Shown here piece by piece: positions 1-8,918 of a DNA stretch of 64,000 bases. Below the pieces are notes generated by a model. It made no database searches and was not told the origin of the DNA. It saw only the letters and a list, made by a program, of their open reading frames with translations. The translations under genes and the position numbers were made by a program. Within the stretch, counting starts at the first letter, position 1; each line of letters opens with the position of its first letter. The DNA is from Bog-473 sp963807675 (GTDB lineage: Bacteria > Actinomycetota > Acidimicrobiia > Acidimicrobiales > RAAP-2): positions 62,001 through 126,000 of the forward strand of contig CAWECP010000013.1 in the NCBI GenBank assembly GCA_963807675.1, in the 5' to 3' direction.

Positions 1-68
1 AACCACTGACGTGCGATCGGTAGAGCAGGACGCTGAGTGCAGAGCAGACAGAAAGAAAGGACTGGACC

Positions 69-574
69 ATGGCAGAGGAAAGCAAGCCTGTCGAAGTGTC
101 ACGCAGAATCGAAGCACCGGCGGCCCTCATCTTCAAGATCCTGGCGAATCCGCAACGTCACATGGATTTCGACGGATCCGGCATGCTCCGGGGAGCCGTC
201 CTTAGCCGTCCCATCTCCGACGTGGGCGATACCTTCACCATGAAGATGCATCGGCTCGGAGACGACTACCTCATGCTTAACTATGTGGTGGAGTTCGAGC
301 CAGATCGGCGCATAGTTTGGGAACCGGCTCCCGGTGACCCCTCTCGGGTTGAGGGTGATGATCCATCCAAAGTTGGTATTCCTGCGGGCTACCGCTGGGG
401 CTACATCCTCACTCCGGACGGTGACTCGCGACGGTCGTCACCGAGGTCTTTGACTTCGGCCCCTTGCCGGAGGACCTCCTACGTGATGGCGGGGCGTGGA
501 TCAACGGGACCAATTCGGTGCTTGAGTCCATGACGGCCAGCCTGGAGAGGCTCGAGAAGATCAGTACCGAGTAG
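69..574 (+). CDS. SRPBCC (START-fold) family protein, frameshifted
   Basis: The N-terminal 119 residues look like a polyketide-cyclase/SRPBCC ligand-binding protein: an opening VSRRIEAPAALIF strand, the NPQRHMDFDGSG segment, and a WEPAP strand. After the codons for GYILTPDGD the reading frame must shift at about 426-428 to continue as ATVVTEVFDFGPLPEDL and end at 574 with the usual long C-terminal helix (LESMTASLERLEKI). Without the shift, the frame stays open to 533 but encodes an Arg/Ser-rich tail unlike the family. A GAAAGGA ribosome site lies just before the ATG. The ligand is unknown. One base appears to be missing, either a real mutation or a sequence error. Family call is good; function is not known. 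Confidence 0.7.
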
Positions 575-629
575 GACCGAGGACTTTGGCTGGGGTGTTG
601 CGAAGACGGACGGCGTCGCCTGGGGTTGG

Positions 630-932
630 TCAGCATCCCAGGCGCAGCAACCCGTCAATCTCCGCTGCGATCAGCGCTCCGGCGCGCACCAGGTCGTGCA
701 GCAGGAGTTCGGCGGCTCCCTCATCGACCGACATGGACGCAGGTGTGCAACGACTCGGCTTGAACGCCTCGAGCTCAAAGGGCCACAGGTCGGCGTCGCC
801 AAGCACATAGGCCGCCGCTGCCAGGGCGAGGTCTCCGGCGACGTGGCACACGTCGTGGTCGGGCGTGAAGCCTTCGTCGGTGAGCTGGCGCGCTCGCTCC
901 GCTGCGATAAGTTCCGCTCCGGTTACCGCCAT
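630..932 (-). CDS. Small hypothetical protein of a phage-associated ERxRQ type
   Basis: About 100 residues from the ATG at 932. An in-frame extension to 1085 is possible, but its sequence is non-conserved in appearance. The protein has an AAERARQLTDEGFTPDHD segment followed by HVAGDLALAAAAYVLGD, a pattern I associate with small proteins found in phages and prophages, without an assigned function. The C-terminal half (residues about 60-100) is helical and hydrophobic. It lies in the decayed accessory region next to an integrase remnant, which fits a mobile origin. Function is unknown. Confidence 0.6.
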   Translation of the reverse strand: MAVTGAELIAAERARQLTDEGFTPDHDVCHVAGDLALAAAAYVLGDADLWPFELEAFKPSRCTPASMSVDEGAAELLLHDLVRAGALIAAEIDGLLRLGC

Positions 933-1453
933 CGGTGCGTGCTCCCAGATTCGGGTCCCCGAGTGACACCTTGGCCGAAACCGAGGCGCCAGCGCAATCC
1001 GTGTCTTGAGGCACCCACGTGTTGGTTCTCCATTGCCAACGGATCTGTCCACGCAACGCTGCAACGATGGGCCAGAGAAGGCCACAATGGAACCCAGGTC
1101 GGGGGAGCGGACAACCTCATCTCACCTGCTCAAGCCCCAAACGGTCTCAAAAGGACACACGGCCTTTTCGGCCTGGGGGTTAAGGTCCGGGTTCAAATGC
1201 CGGCAGCCCGGCGGAGGGTCCGAGGCACTCGGGTACGACTTGGATCGACACGCCCGCCTCGACCGCCGTGCCGACGTAGCCGTGGCGAGGTCACGGAGGC
1301 GGATGACCGGCAGATCGACACGCTCGGCCGCGCTGGCAAACGTCCGTGAGATCACGTTCGGTGTGGCGGCTGGCGAGCCGCCCGCCGTGGCAGCGGTTGG
1401 GGTGCATGGTCTTCGCGGTGGCTACGGTGCCAAGCGAAACCAAAGGAGGGCCG
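933..1453. other. Gene-poor stretch with an integrase remnant
   Basis: No intact gene is supported in this 521-base stretch. The only recognisable content is the integrase fragment at 1213-1355 and, next to it, a T-arm-like sequence at 1187-1203. A short self-complementary GGCC/GGCC hairpin (GGCCTTTTCGGCC) is present near 1161-1173. Overlapping open frames on both strands have low-complexity Arg/Ser composition and no family character. Confidence 0.5.
1213..1355 (-). pseudogene. Tyrosine recombinase (phage integrase) fragment
   Basis: Read on the minus strand, 1355 to about 1286 gives SAAERVDLPVIRLRDL. Restoring one missing base then gives RHGYVGTAVEAGVSIQVV and PECLG to about 1213. This matches the box II region of phage-type tyrosine integrases (the LHDLRH segment, then a helix ending in a VVxERLGH-like stretch). 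The active-site tyrosine region is missing, as is everything N-terminal. A T-arm-like sequence lies just beyond the C-terminal side at 1187-1203, where an attachment site could sit. This is a short remnant, recognised by motif only. Confidence 0.5.
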
Positions 1454-1705
1454 ATGGCACAGAATGAACCCGATGCGCCCCGCGACCTCGGCGAGGAGCT
1501 CCCGGTCACCCGGGCGAACAATGAGACAAGCGCCCGTATCGCCGCCGCAGATGCCCTGCGGTTCATCGAAGAGGCGATCGCAGCCGAGGATCCGTCGGGA
1601 GTCGAGATCCTCTATGAGCAGGCCGCTGAAGAACTGAAGCGGGCGGCGGAATACATCAAGGCAATTCAATCCGGTGACGCGGACCGTCTGGGAAGTCTCA
1701 GCTGA
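1454..1705 (+). CDS. Small hypothetical protein
   Basis: 83 residues, beginning at an ATG preceded by a strong AAAGGAGG ribosome site, which selects this start over an upstream in-frame one. The product is acidic and predicted to be mainly helical (DALRFIEEAIAAEDPSG, then YEQAAEELKRAAEYIKAI). It has no signal peptide, membrane segment or cysteine. I do not recognise the family. The ribosome site and clean amino-acid composition make it a credible gene. Confidence 0.6.
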   Translation: MAQNEPDAPRDLGEELPVTRANNETSARIAAADALRFIEEAIAAEDPSGVEILYEQAAEELKRAAEYIKAIQSGDADRLGSLS

Positions 1706-1870
1706 CCAGCCACTGAAATCGCCTGCGGCGGGGGTCTATTTCGCGGTCGATCCGCGCGGCGCGAGGTGCTCCGTATCGCTGGGTCGTAAGAGCTTGCCCC
1801 GCCGTGCGCACCACCGAAGGCGGCCACCAGTGCTGTCTGCAATGACGATGCGTGCGGGCAGGCTCACCCT

Positions 1871-2146
1871 TCAGATATCCGAGTCGTCTGCCTCGACTTC
1901 TACGTCCCCGACCGGGAAGCCGTCTTTGAATACCGCTATCGCCTTGTGGATCAGTGACTCAACATCCGTACCCGTCGCCGCGTCGAAGACGGTGTCCCCC
2001 ACGAACACCGCAATTAGCGCGGTGTCGGTTCCGATGCCGCCGTCTTCGCGGGGCGATTCGACCCGAACGTCCAAACCCTCCGCACGGAGACCCTGCGCCA
2101 ACGCGTCGCCGGCTCTTGCTGAACCCAGGAACGTGATCTTCCACAT
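1871..2146 (-). CDS. Small hypothetical protein
   Basis: 91 residues from an ATG at 2146. It opens with an alternating hydrophobic strand (MWKITFLGSARAGDALAQGL) and continues with VRVESP and DTALIAVFVGDTVFDAATG, suggesting a small alpha/beta fold. The C-terminus is strongly acidic (VEVEADDSDI). There is no clear ribosome site and no family I can name. Coding is supported by the orderly hydrophobic pattern; the opposite-strand frame is Arg/Ser rich. Function is unknown. Confidence 0.5.
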   Translation of the reverse strand: MWKITFLGSARAGDALAQGLRAEGLDVRVESPREDGGIGTDTALIAVFVGDTVFDAATGTDVESLIHKAIAVFKDGFPVGDVEVEADDSDI

Positions 2147-2392
2147 GTTCAGCCCACGCTACCAATGACGCCGGCGATCGCATCCGCCACTTCCTGGTGC
2201 TGACTCGGCAGAACAATGGCCGTAGGAGCTTTCCCGCGGAGATAGACGACGGGCGTCGCCCTACCTCGGGGCTGTCGGCACCTACCTGGCCTGACCGCGT
2301 GCTGGCCCGCGTCGCGGCTCCCGGGCCAGCACGACGGCCAGTAGGGTCAAGAAGCGAGTGGTACACCGAACGGCGGACCAGGGAGGGTATCG

Positions 2393-3019
2393 ATGACGGG
2401 CCAGGGTGACGAACAGCAGAGTGATCAGATCCACGAGTGGGGACAGGCTGTGCCAGCCTCGTCCGGCCGCCCACAGCCCGGCGACATAATCACCGAGTCC
2501 GGCCAGGCCATTGCCCCCGGACCTCTCGTGGGCCACGATGTGTCGACTCCGCTCGAAGAGGACGAACCCGAGCACACCATTCCGCCGGGCCCCCTGTGGG
2601 CCATGAAGGAGCGCCGCCACACCCAGTGGCACCTGCTGCCGGCGCATGAGCGGCACGAGCGCATCCGTGAGTGTCTAGAGGCCGGCGACTACACCCTGTA
2701 CTGCATCGACGACGGGGGGCACCACGCAATGGTTGGCCGCCGAGTCGGCGTCTCACCCACCGGCTGTGAGTACTCATTGATCGGTCGTGTCACTCGCCAG
2801 CGCTATGAAGAACTGCGCGACGAAGTGGTGCTGCTGGTCAACTGTTTCGACACAGCCACCGAGATACGCCTGTGCGGGGTCGTTGTCGAACAGCACATAC
2901 GTTCTTCCAACGTCTTTGACGTTGCGGAGTACGAAAGCATCGACGACGTCCCCGACGACTACCGACCCGGTTCGCCCTTCCAACACTTCAGCCAGGACCT
3001 GCAGATCACTGCCTACTAG
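2393..3019 (+). CDS. Hypothetical cytosolic protein
   Basis: 208 residues with a GGGAGGG ribosome site before the ATG. The first 70 residues are polar and Pro/Gly-rich, probably disordered. The remainder looks folded, with segments such as HERIRECLEAGDYTLYCIDD, YSLIGRVTRQRYEELRDEVV and LLVNCFDTATEIRLCGVVVE. No membrane segment or known catalytic motif is visible. The gene sits among small unknown genes in the accessory region. I do not recognise a family. Confidence 0.6.
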   Translation: MTGQGDEQQSDQIHEWGQAVPASSGRPQPGDIITESGQAIAPGPLVGHDVSTPLEEDEPEHTIPPGPLWAMKERRHTQWHLLPAHERHERIRECLEAGDYTLYCIDDGGHHAMVGRRVGVSPTGCEYSLIGRVTRQRYEELRDEVVLLVNCFDTATEIRLCGVVVEQHIRSSNVFDVAEYESIDDVPDDYRPGSPFQHFSQDLQITAY

Positions 3020-3301
3020 GACTCTCTCGCCGAGGCGTAAGGCTTTCACATCGACCCAGAGCTAATGGGTGCTCGAGCACGAAGTCTGCGGCGAGCAGTG
3101 GGTCTCTGACGAGCAACACCGTCGTTTGATCATTCGATGGCGTGACCGCGCCATTTGCGTTGCTTTCCAAAAATGAACGGAAACCTTTTGGCCCACGGTG
3201 CCGATCTCAAAGAAGATCCAAGCACCACACGAAGCGAGCGACCCGGAAGTCTACGAACGTCTTGTGGCGCTGGCACGGGTTCCGAGAGGGGTCGCCGTGA
3301 A
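3020..3301. other. Short gap, possible remnant coding
   Basis: No full gene is seen. A 37-residue frame on the plus strand from a GTG at 3198 to the stop at 3309-3311 reads with protein-like character (ASDPEVYERLVALARVPRG). It may be the tail of a lost gene, but it has no recognisable family and could be chance. Confidence 0.25.
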
Positions 3302-4610
3302 TCAGGAGTGAGGTGGCTCGCTGAACCGAACCGATCCGTATCGGCGACGGTAGAGCCAATATGCAACGAGTCCAGCCACCATCGGGAGCCAGTACTCCGC
3401 TAATCGGTAGGCCAGGGTGGCCAGGACAGCGCTACGGCCGCTGACTCCCGCCAGCACCAGCAGCCCGCTGAGGCTAGCCCGACCTGAGCTCGAGCAATTG
3501 GGCGAACAGGTCGTCAAGGACCTGATCGGAGACCGAGTCCGGGACCGAGCTGGTCAAAGGGAGTTCCCGACACGGAGCGAGCGATCAAGACGGCGTCGTG
3601 GCTCGGCCCGATCTCCGACGCACTGATCACTTGAGGCACCCGGGCGCCCGACCGTGCCGCGAGCTGCGTGACCGACGACTCGTGCTCAACCTGTTGAATC
3701 CGGGTCAGGCTGATGGCTGGTCCCGAGTTCCGATACATGATGAGCCGGTACACCTTGCTGAGGAACTGGGCGTCCGCAGCGTCCCGGCCATAGAACGACA
3801 CGACCAAGGACTCCCCCGAGTTCGTGACGACGACGTAGTGGGCGGCACCCCAGGTCTGATAGCGGGTCGGCTGCGCCGAAGCCGCATCGATCCCGACCGT
3901 CGCGAGCGCCACGCGCAGTTCCTCACCGGAGGGCAACCCGAGCGGCGAGCCCCAGCCGAGGTGGATGGCAGCGGTCACGCCCCAACCGATCGCCATGCTG
4001 CCGAGAACATTGGCCGGAAGGCCATGGCCCGCCACGACGGTCGCGAGCACGGTGAGGAATACGATGAGCTCGATGAGGCGCTGTACGGTCCGCGACAGGT
4101 AAGGAAGCCCTGCCGTCGCGACGCTGAGCGCCAAAGCCACGTGCAAGACGGGAACCTCAACACGTAGCCGTAGAACTCGATGCTGCGTGGTCGCCCGCCA
4201 CTCGCCCCGAGCGCGAGGACGAGGATTCCGCTGACGACGAGTGTCCCGACGGCCGAGGCTGCGAGATCCCGCACCACCATCCAGCGCTTGGCCAGGCTGG
4301 CCACCACGAGGAGGAACGCGATCGTCCCGAACGATCCGCCGATCCAACAGAGAGTCACCAGCCAGCGGATGCCGTAGGGAGGCGGGCTCAGCACGTGCGT
4401 AATCACGATCTTCGGGGTGTGAGTTGGACCGGAGAACCAGCACCGCACACAGAACGGCAAACGAGGCGAGGATCACCCGAACGCCGTCGGACCCCCGGCG
4501 CCGCCGCTGGCCGTCGCCGATGGGGGCGAAGAAGATCGCTCGTCCCGCCATGCGAGCCGATTTTCGTTGTCTCGGAAGACGTCGGTCGAAGCGGGGATCT
4601 GTGCGGCCAT
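3302..4610 (-). pseudogene. Decayed membrane flippase-like / kinase-like fusion gene
   Basis: Pieces of one protein are spread over different frames on the minus strand. From the ATG at 4610 comes a short polar N-terminus (AAQIPASTDVFRDNENRL). A first membrane segment then appears in another frame (VRVILASFAVLCAVLVLR), followed by further segments from about 4400 to 4170 and from 4130 to 3940. A kinase-like lobe follows to about 3545 (AHYVVVTNSGESLVVSFYG, LTRIQQVEHESSV). Finally a last helix pair in the 3302-3517 frame ends the protein (AVLATLAYRLAEYWLP, MVAGLVAYWLYRRRYG). In intact actinobacterial relatives the kinase-like part is followed by a large LPG-synthase-like (UPF0104) membrane domain. 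Here most of that domain is deleted and several frameshifts are present, so the gene is dead. Confidence 0.65.
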
Positions 4611-4788
4611 TGGTGCCTCTCGTACTGCCAACCGGCGCCGACGTCAATCGCGATTGCTCACGGCGTTGCCGCCGTAAGGTGAGAAGTCAGGTCACGTCAG
4701 GTCTGGGCGGGCTCGAGCGGAATGCCGAGGGCATCCGCGAGTCCGGGTTCCGTACCTCCATGCGGCGCGAGGCGGTCCCCGTACACCA

Positions 4789-4980
4789 ATGGTTCGGGGC
4801 GACCCTGAGGGCTTGCACGCCGGCCCAGCACGCCGGCGTGCCTTCGACAAGCTCTCGCTCGGGGCGGATCCGGACCTCCTCGACGAGCTGCACGACGGGC
4901 CCTTCGGTACCTATGGCCACCTCGCCGACAGGTACGGCGTCCACTGGTTCTTCCGGGGCGACAGCGGACGAAACGCGTGA
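4789..4980 (+). pseudogene. C-terminal fragment of a PhnB-like VOC protein
   Basis: The last 45 residues of this frame read RRAFDKLSLGADPDLLDEL, GPFGTYGHLADRYGVHWFF, then RGDS. This corresponds to the end of PhnB/YjdN-type VOC proteins (an FDALxxGG helix, then a GxLxDRFGVxW strand). The metal-binding N-terminal half is absent; upstream sequence from 4680 does not encode it in any frame. It is best read as a gene remnant in the decayed left region. Confidence 0.45.
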
Positions 4981-4991
4981 CGCCTGACGGG

Positions 4992-6119
4992 CTACGCTCC
5001 CGCACCTCCCGGGGCGTCACCGCAGGACGCCGTGACGTAGCACTTGAGCGGTGGCTCGCTCGTGACCTCGCCGACGGTCGCCCGCTCTCCCACCAGCGTC
5101 ACGAGGTTGGCCTCGTTCAGCGCCAGCGAAGCCGGCGTCACGTAAGGCATGAGGGGCGACGCGCACACCTGGGCCCGGTCGATGTTCGCCAGGTCGGGTA
5201 GCCGGCCCGGGGTGGCGAGAGCGGCCATGACCACGGCGTAGGCCGCCTCGTTGGCCGGGATGGTGAGGTGCTCGACCGGCTGCAGCGGGCAGATCGACTG
5301 GGTCGACACGTTGAGCACGTTGGGTGCCGGCGGCAGCGGCGAGACCTTGTCCGGTCCGACGTTCCAGCCCGCCACCTCATCGGTCAGGCTCCAGAGGTCG
5401 GTGTAGGCGATGCCGGGGAAGGTCTGCGCGTCGGAGTTCATGGCCATCATGAAGTTCGACTCGCCCCCGAGAACACGGTGGGTTTCCTGCCAGGCGGCCG
5501 GGAAGCACTCGTACGTGCACACACTCTCGATGAGGGGATCGGTCGTGCCGTACTCGTTGTCGGGGGCCAGGCCCACCAACGAGGCCACCATGGGCCGGAT
5601 GTCGGGCCACCAGCGCAACGCCCAGCGGGGGAGTGTGCTGGCCCCCTGGCTCCATCCGAACAGCTCGACCTGCCGGCCCGAGTCGGCGTACAGGAAGCGG
5701 ATGGCGTTGACCACGTATTCGGCCGCCACCTGAATGTCCCCGTCCGAGTGGTCGGGGACCGTCACCTCGCAGTAGGGCCAGCCCAGCGCGGCGAAGGCCG
5801 GCAGGTAGTTCCAGCCGTACGCCTCGCCCGGGTCGAAAAGCGTTGGGGGCAGGACGACGATGATGTCCCGCGTCGGCCGGGCGGCCGATGGCGAGCAGGT
5901 CACCGCTGCGTCGAGCACGTTGGCCGGAACATCGAGAGGTGGCCCTGGTGTATTCGGCGGTGCGTACGCGATCGTCGCTGCTGCGGCGTGCAGCCCCGGA
6001 ACTGGTGACCCGACCTGTAGGGCACCCATCAGCGCCAGCACGGTGCCCAGCAGCAACGGCATGGACTTCCCCATGCCGTCTCGACCGCGACCGCGTCGCC
6101 TCCCACCAGAACGCTTCAC
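4992..6119 (-). CDS. Secreted CalB-like lipase / alpha-beta hydrolase
   Basis: 375 residues from a GTG at 6119 with GGGAG upstream; an ATG at 6074 is an alternative. A basic n-region (RRRGRGR) and a hydrophobic stretch at about 20-35 form a signal peptide. The mature part is an alpha/beta hydrolase of the Candida antarctica lipase B-like type seen in actinobacteria: an early strand DIIVVLPPTLFDPGEAYGWN and the nucleophile elbow GWSQGAS with Ser157. Cysteines at 75, 117 and later suggest disulfides. It probably hydrolyses extracellular lipids or esters. It is transcribed away from the large secreted protein at 6385, so the 265-base space between them probably serves both. The substrate is not predictable. 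Confidence 0.75.
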   Translation of the reverse strand: MKRSGGRRRGRGRDGMGKSMPLLLGTVLALMGALQVGSPVPGLHAAAATIAYAPPNTPGPPLDVPANVLDAAVTCSPSAARPTRDIIVVLPPTLFDPGEAYGWNYLPAFAALGWPYCEVTVPDHSDGDIQVAAEYVVNAIRFLYADSGRQVELFGWSQGASTLPRWALRWWPDIRPMVASLVGLAPDNEYGTTDPLIESVCTYECFPAAWQETHRVLGGESNFMMAMNSDAQTFPGIAYTDLWSLTDEVAGWNVGPDKVSPLPPAPNVLNVSTQSICPLQPVEHLTIPANEAAYAVVMAALATPGRLPDLANIDRAQVCASPLMPYVTPASLALNEANLVTLVGERATVGEVTSEPPLKCYVTASCGDAPGGAGA

Positions 6120-6384
6120 CTGTGCTCCCTACTTCCCGCCGGGCAATCGGACCTTACCCGCACGCGCCGACCGGTGGGCGGGTCGCCGCGCCGCACGAGA
6201 TGTCGGGGCCATTCCGCTCGCTCCGCCCGGCATCAGACCGTGCGTGCGAGGCGGCAACCGAAATGCACCCGAGCGCGGTCAACCGAAGGACAATTTCGCC
6301 CGTCGCACCTCTGAGCCGAAGGCCGAAAATGTTACGTTGCCCCAGCTGATCTGATTCCACGCACAGAGGGGGGCGAACGGAAGC
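6120..6384. promoter_or_regulatory. Divergent intergenic region with repeated CCGAA words
   Basis: This space lies between the starts of two secreted-protein genes that point away from each other. The word CCGAA occurs four times on the plus strand at 6258-6262, 6283-6287, 6316-6320 and 6323-6327, three with a preceding A or AA. Shared control of the two genes is plausible. No convincing -35/-10 pair is visible, and the repeats could be chance. Confidence 0.25.
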
Positions 6385-8832
6385 GTGAGGCAGCACCGAA
6401 CTGGCGCGCGCGCCTTCTGCGCGACCTTGCCGCGCACCGTCGTAGCCGTGGTCGCCCTGATCGGCTGCGCCGTGCTGCTGACGGCGGGATCCTCTGCGCC
6501 GGCCGGAGCGGCCGGGATCGTGCCTCCCAACAACCCGGCGATCGACATTCCACCACAGGTGATGCCGGCCTGCTCCATTACGCCCGTCGACGACGACAGT
6601 GCCGGATGCATCGACTCGGTACTGCACAACATCAACTACGGTCGATCCCTCGAGGGGCTCGGTCCGCTCGTACTGCCGAGCGGCTACGCCATCGACTCCG
6701 TCCCGGCGCAGCAGCTCATCATCACCGACGAGGAGCGCGGCGACCGCGGCCTTTCGGAGTTCACCGGGATCGATCCGGTGCTGAACGCCGCCGCCCAGAC
6801 GGCCGCCGCGGACAACACCGACCCGAGACCGCCGAACGGGTTCGACTACACCTCGGCCGGGTCGATCTTCGCCCTCGACTACACGCCGCTCGGCGCGGAC
6901 TACGCCTGGATGTACAACGACGGCTACGGCGGCACCAACCTCGACTGCACCTCACCGTCGGACAGCGATTGCTGGGGCCACCGGGACAACATCCTGGGTC
7001 CCTGGGTGACCGGCGGGCCGCAGACCGCCGACATGGGCGACGGCAACACGGCCAACGGCCAGTATGCCGAGATCTTCGCCAACGAGGCCGGCACGCCCGA
7101 CTCGCTCATCGACACGCTCACGCCCAGCGCGCTCCCGACGCCGTCGACCCCGGCCGCCCCCGACGTCGTCCAGGTGTTGCCCGCGTCCTCGCCGAACACC
7201 GCCGCCGGGACGCCGGTGACGATCGAAGGTAACTATTTCGGGACGAACCCGGCGCCCCAGGTCTTCTTCGCCGGGGTGCCGGCCACCAACGTTCAGGTCG
7301 ACTGGGACGGGCAGCTCACCGCCGACGCGCCGGCCGACCCGGCGGGGACGGCCACCGACCAGGTCGTGGTGACCGTGACCACCGGCGCCGGGTCGTCGAG
7401 CTCCAGCGGCGCACCGGGCATCAACGAGTTCACCTACGCACCCACGGACGCGCCCACCGTCACGTCCGTGTCGCGGACGTCGGGCCCCGAGGTGCCTTCG
7501 GGCAGCGTGACGATCCAAGGCTCGAACTTCAACGACGGCGCCACACCCATCGTCGACTTCGGAACGGTGGCCAGCATCGGGTCCATGAGCTACGGCTCGG
7601 ACGAGATCACCACCACCATCCCGGCCTCCGTCAACCCCGGAGCGGTGAACATCACGGTGACGACGCCCGACGGGACCAGCGCGGCATCGCCAGCCGACCT
7701 CTACACCTACACCTCAGCGGCCATCACGAGTGGTGAGGCCACCACATTCACCGCCGGCGACGCGGGCGTGTTCGACGTCACCACGATCGCCACGCCGGAC
7801 GTCAGCGCCATCAGCGACACCGCCTTCACCGGGTGCACCCCCTCCGCGCTCCCGTCCGGCATCTCGTTCGACTACACGAGTGGCTCCACCGCCACTCTCG
7901 AGGGGACGCCGACCGACGACGAGGGTGGCGCGTACACGGTGTGCGTGATGGCGTCGAACGGGAACGGCCCGCCCGCCACGCAGGCGTTCACGCTGACCGT
8001 CGACGTCCCCGACGCCTCACCACCTCCTCCGCCACCGACGCTGTCACACGGCTACTGGCTGGTGGGTTCCGACGGGGGCATCTTCAGCTTCGGCTCGGCC
8101 GGCTTCCACGGCTCGACCGGCTCCATGCACCTGCAGCGGCCGGTGGTCGGCATCACGCCCACGAGCGACCGGGAGGGCTACTGGCTGGTGGCGTCAGACG
8201 GCGGCATCTTCGCCTTCGGCGACGCCGGCTTCTTCGGGTCGGCGCCCGGCGCCGGGCTCCACCCAGCGGGTTCGGGCCTCCCGGACAGTCTCAACGCGCC
8301 GATTGTGGGCATGGTCCCTTCCTCCGACGGCGGCGGTTACTTCATGGTCGCCTCCGACGGTGGCGTGTTCGCCTTCGGTGACGCGAAGTTCGCCGGATCG
8401 TGCCCCGGTATCGGCGGTTGCAACGGCGCGGCGGTGGCCGTCATGCCGGACGCCACAGGGAACGGCTACTGGGTCGTGACGTCGTCGGGCTCGGTGTACC
8501 CCTTCGGCGATGCGGTCGACTACGGCGCACCGGGGCCCCAGGCCGGCGGCATCACCTCGGCCGTGGCCACACCCGACGGCGATGGCTACTGGATCCTGAG
8601 CGGCGACGGCCAGGTTTTCAACTTCGGCCATGCGGCCGCCATGGGCAACCCGCCCGGCGGCTCGGCCGGTGGGCTCGATCCGGCCAACGCCATCTTCAGC
8701 ACCTCCGACGGAGGGGGCTACTGGGTGGCGACAGCACTTGGAAAGGTTTTGGCGTTCGGCGACGCGCCTGACAACGGCGACATGTCCGGCACCCACCTCA
8801 ACGGGCCTATCGTCGCGGCGTCGGGCTCATGA
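6385..8832 (+). CDS. Large secreted CAP-like / IPT / six-repeat propeller protein
   Basis: 815 residues from a GTG start. Residues 1-45 are a signal peptide ending in a PAGAAG-like site. Residues about 65-245 resemble a CAP (SCP/PR-1) domain, including the WGHRDNILGPW segment. Two IPT/TIG-like Ig domains follow (about 260-350 and 355-440), the second opening with PTVTSVSRTSGPEVPSG. Next come a putative Ig domain (about 445-540) and a proline linker. The last 260 residues are six repeats built on GYWLVASDGGIFAFGDAGFF, consistent with a six-bladed propeller. The same repeat occurs in the amidase at 44.6 kb. It is exported to the wall or medium; the role is unknown, with adhesion or wall binding likely. 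Confidence 0.75.
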   Translation: MRQHRTGARAFCATLPRTVVAVVALIGCAVLLTAGSSAPAGAAGIVPPNNPAIDIPPQVMPACSITPVDDDSAGCIDSVLHNINYGRSLEGLGPLVLPSGYAIDSVPAQQLIITDEERGDRGLSEFTGIDPVLNAAAQTAAADNTDPRPPNGFDYTSAGSIFALDYTPLGADYAWMYNDGYGGTNLDCTSPSDSDCWGHRDNILGPWVTGGPQTADMGDGNTANGQYAEIFANEAGTPDSLIDTLTPSALPTPSTPAAPDVVQVLPASSPNTAAGTPVTIEGNYFGTNPAPQVFFAGVPATNVQVDWDGQLTADAPADPAGTATDQVVVTVTTGAGSSSSSGAPGINEFTYAPTDAPTVTSVSRTSGPEVPSGSVTIQGSNFNDGATPIVDFGTVASIGSMSYGSDEITTTIPASVNPGAVNITVTTPDGTSAASPADLYTYTSAAITSGEATTFTAGDAGVFDVTTIATPDVSAISDTAFTGCTPSALPSGISFDYTSGSTATLEGTPTDDEGGAYTVCVMASNGNGPPATQAFTLTVDVPDASPPPPPPTLSHGYWLVGSDGGIFSFGSAGFHGSTGSMHLQRPVVGITPTSDREGYWLVASDGGIFAFGDAGFFGSAPGAGLHPAGSGLPDSLNAPIVGMVPSSDGGGYFMVASDGGVFAFGDAKFAGSCPGIGGCNGAAVAVMPDATGNGYWVVTSSGSVYPFGDAVDYGAPGPQAGGITSAVATPDGDGYWILSGDGQVFNFGHAAAMGNPPGGSAGGLDPANAIFSTSDGGGYWVATALGKVLAFGDAPDNGDMSGTHLNGPIVAASGS

Positions 8833-8918
8833 CCGGGCCGTTCGGCCGCACCGGTCGCCACACTCTCAGACGCCGCGACGGGCGGACGGGAACGAGTGGC
8901 GAAGAGGCAGGACCGCCG

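Noticed and set aside
1140..1215. Possible complete tRNA gene
   Set aside because: Only a T-arm-like part is convincing. No paired acceptor stem, D-arm or sound anticodon stem could be drawn, so it is treated as a possible 3' remnant.
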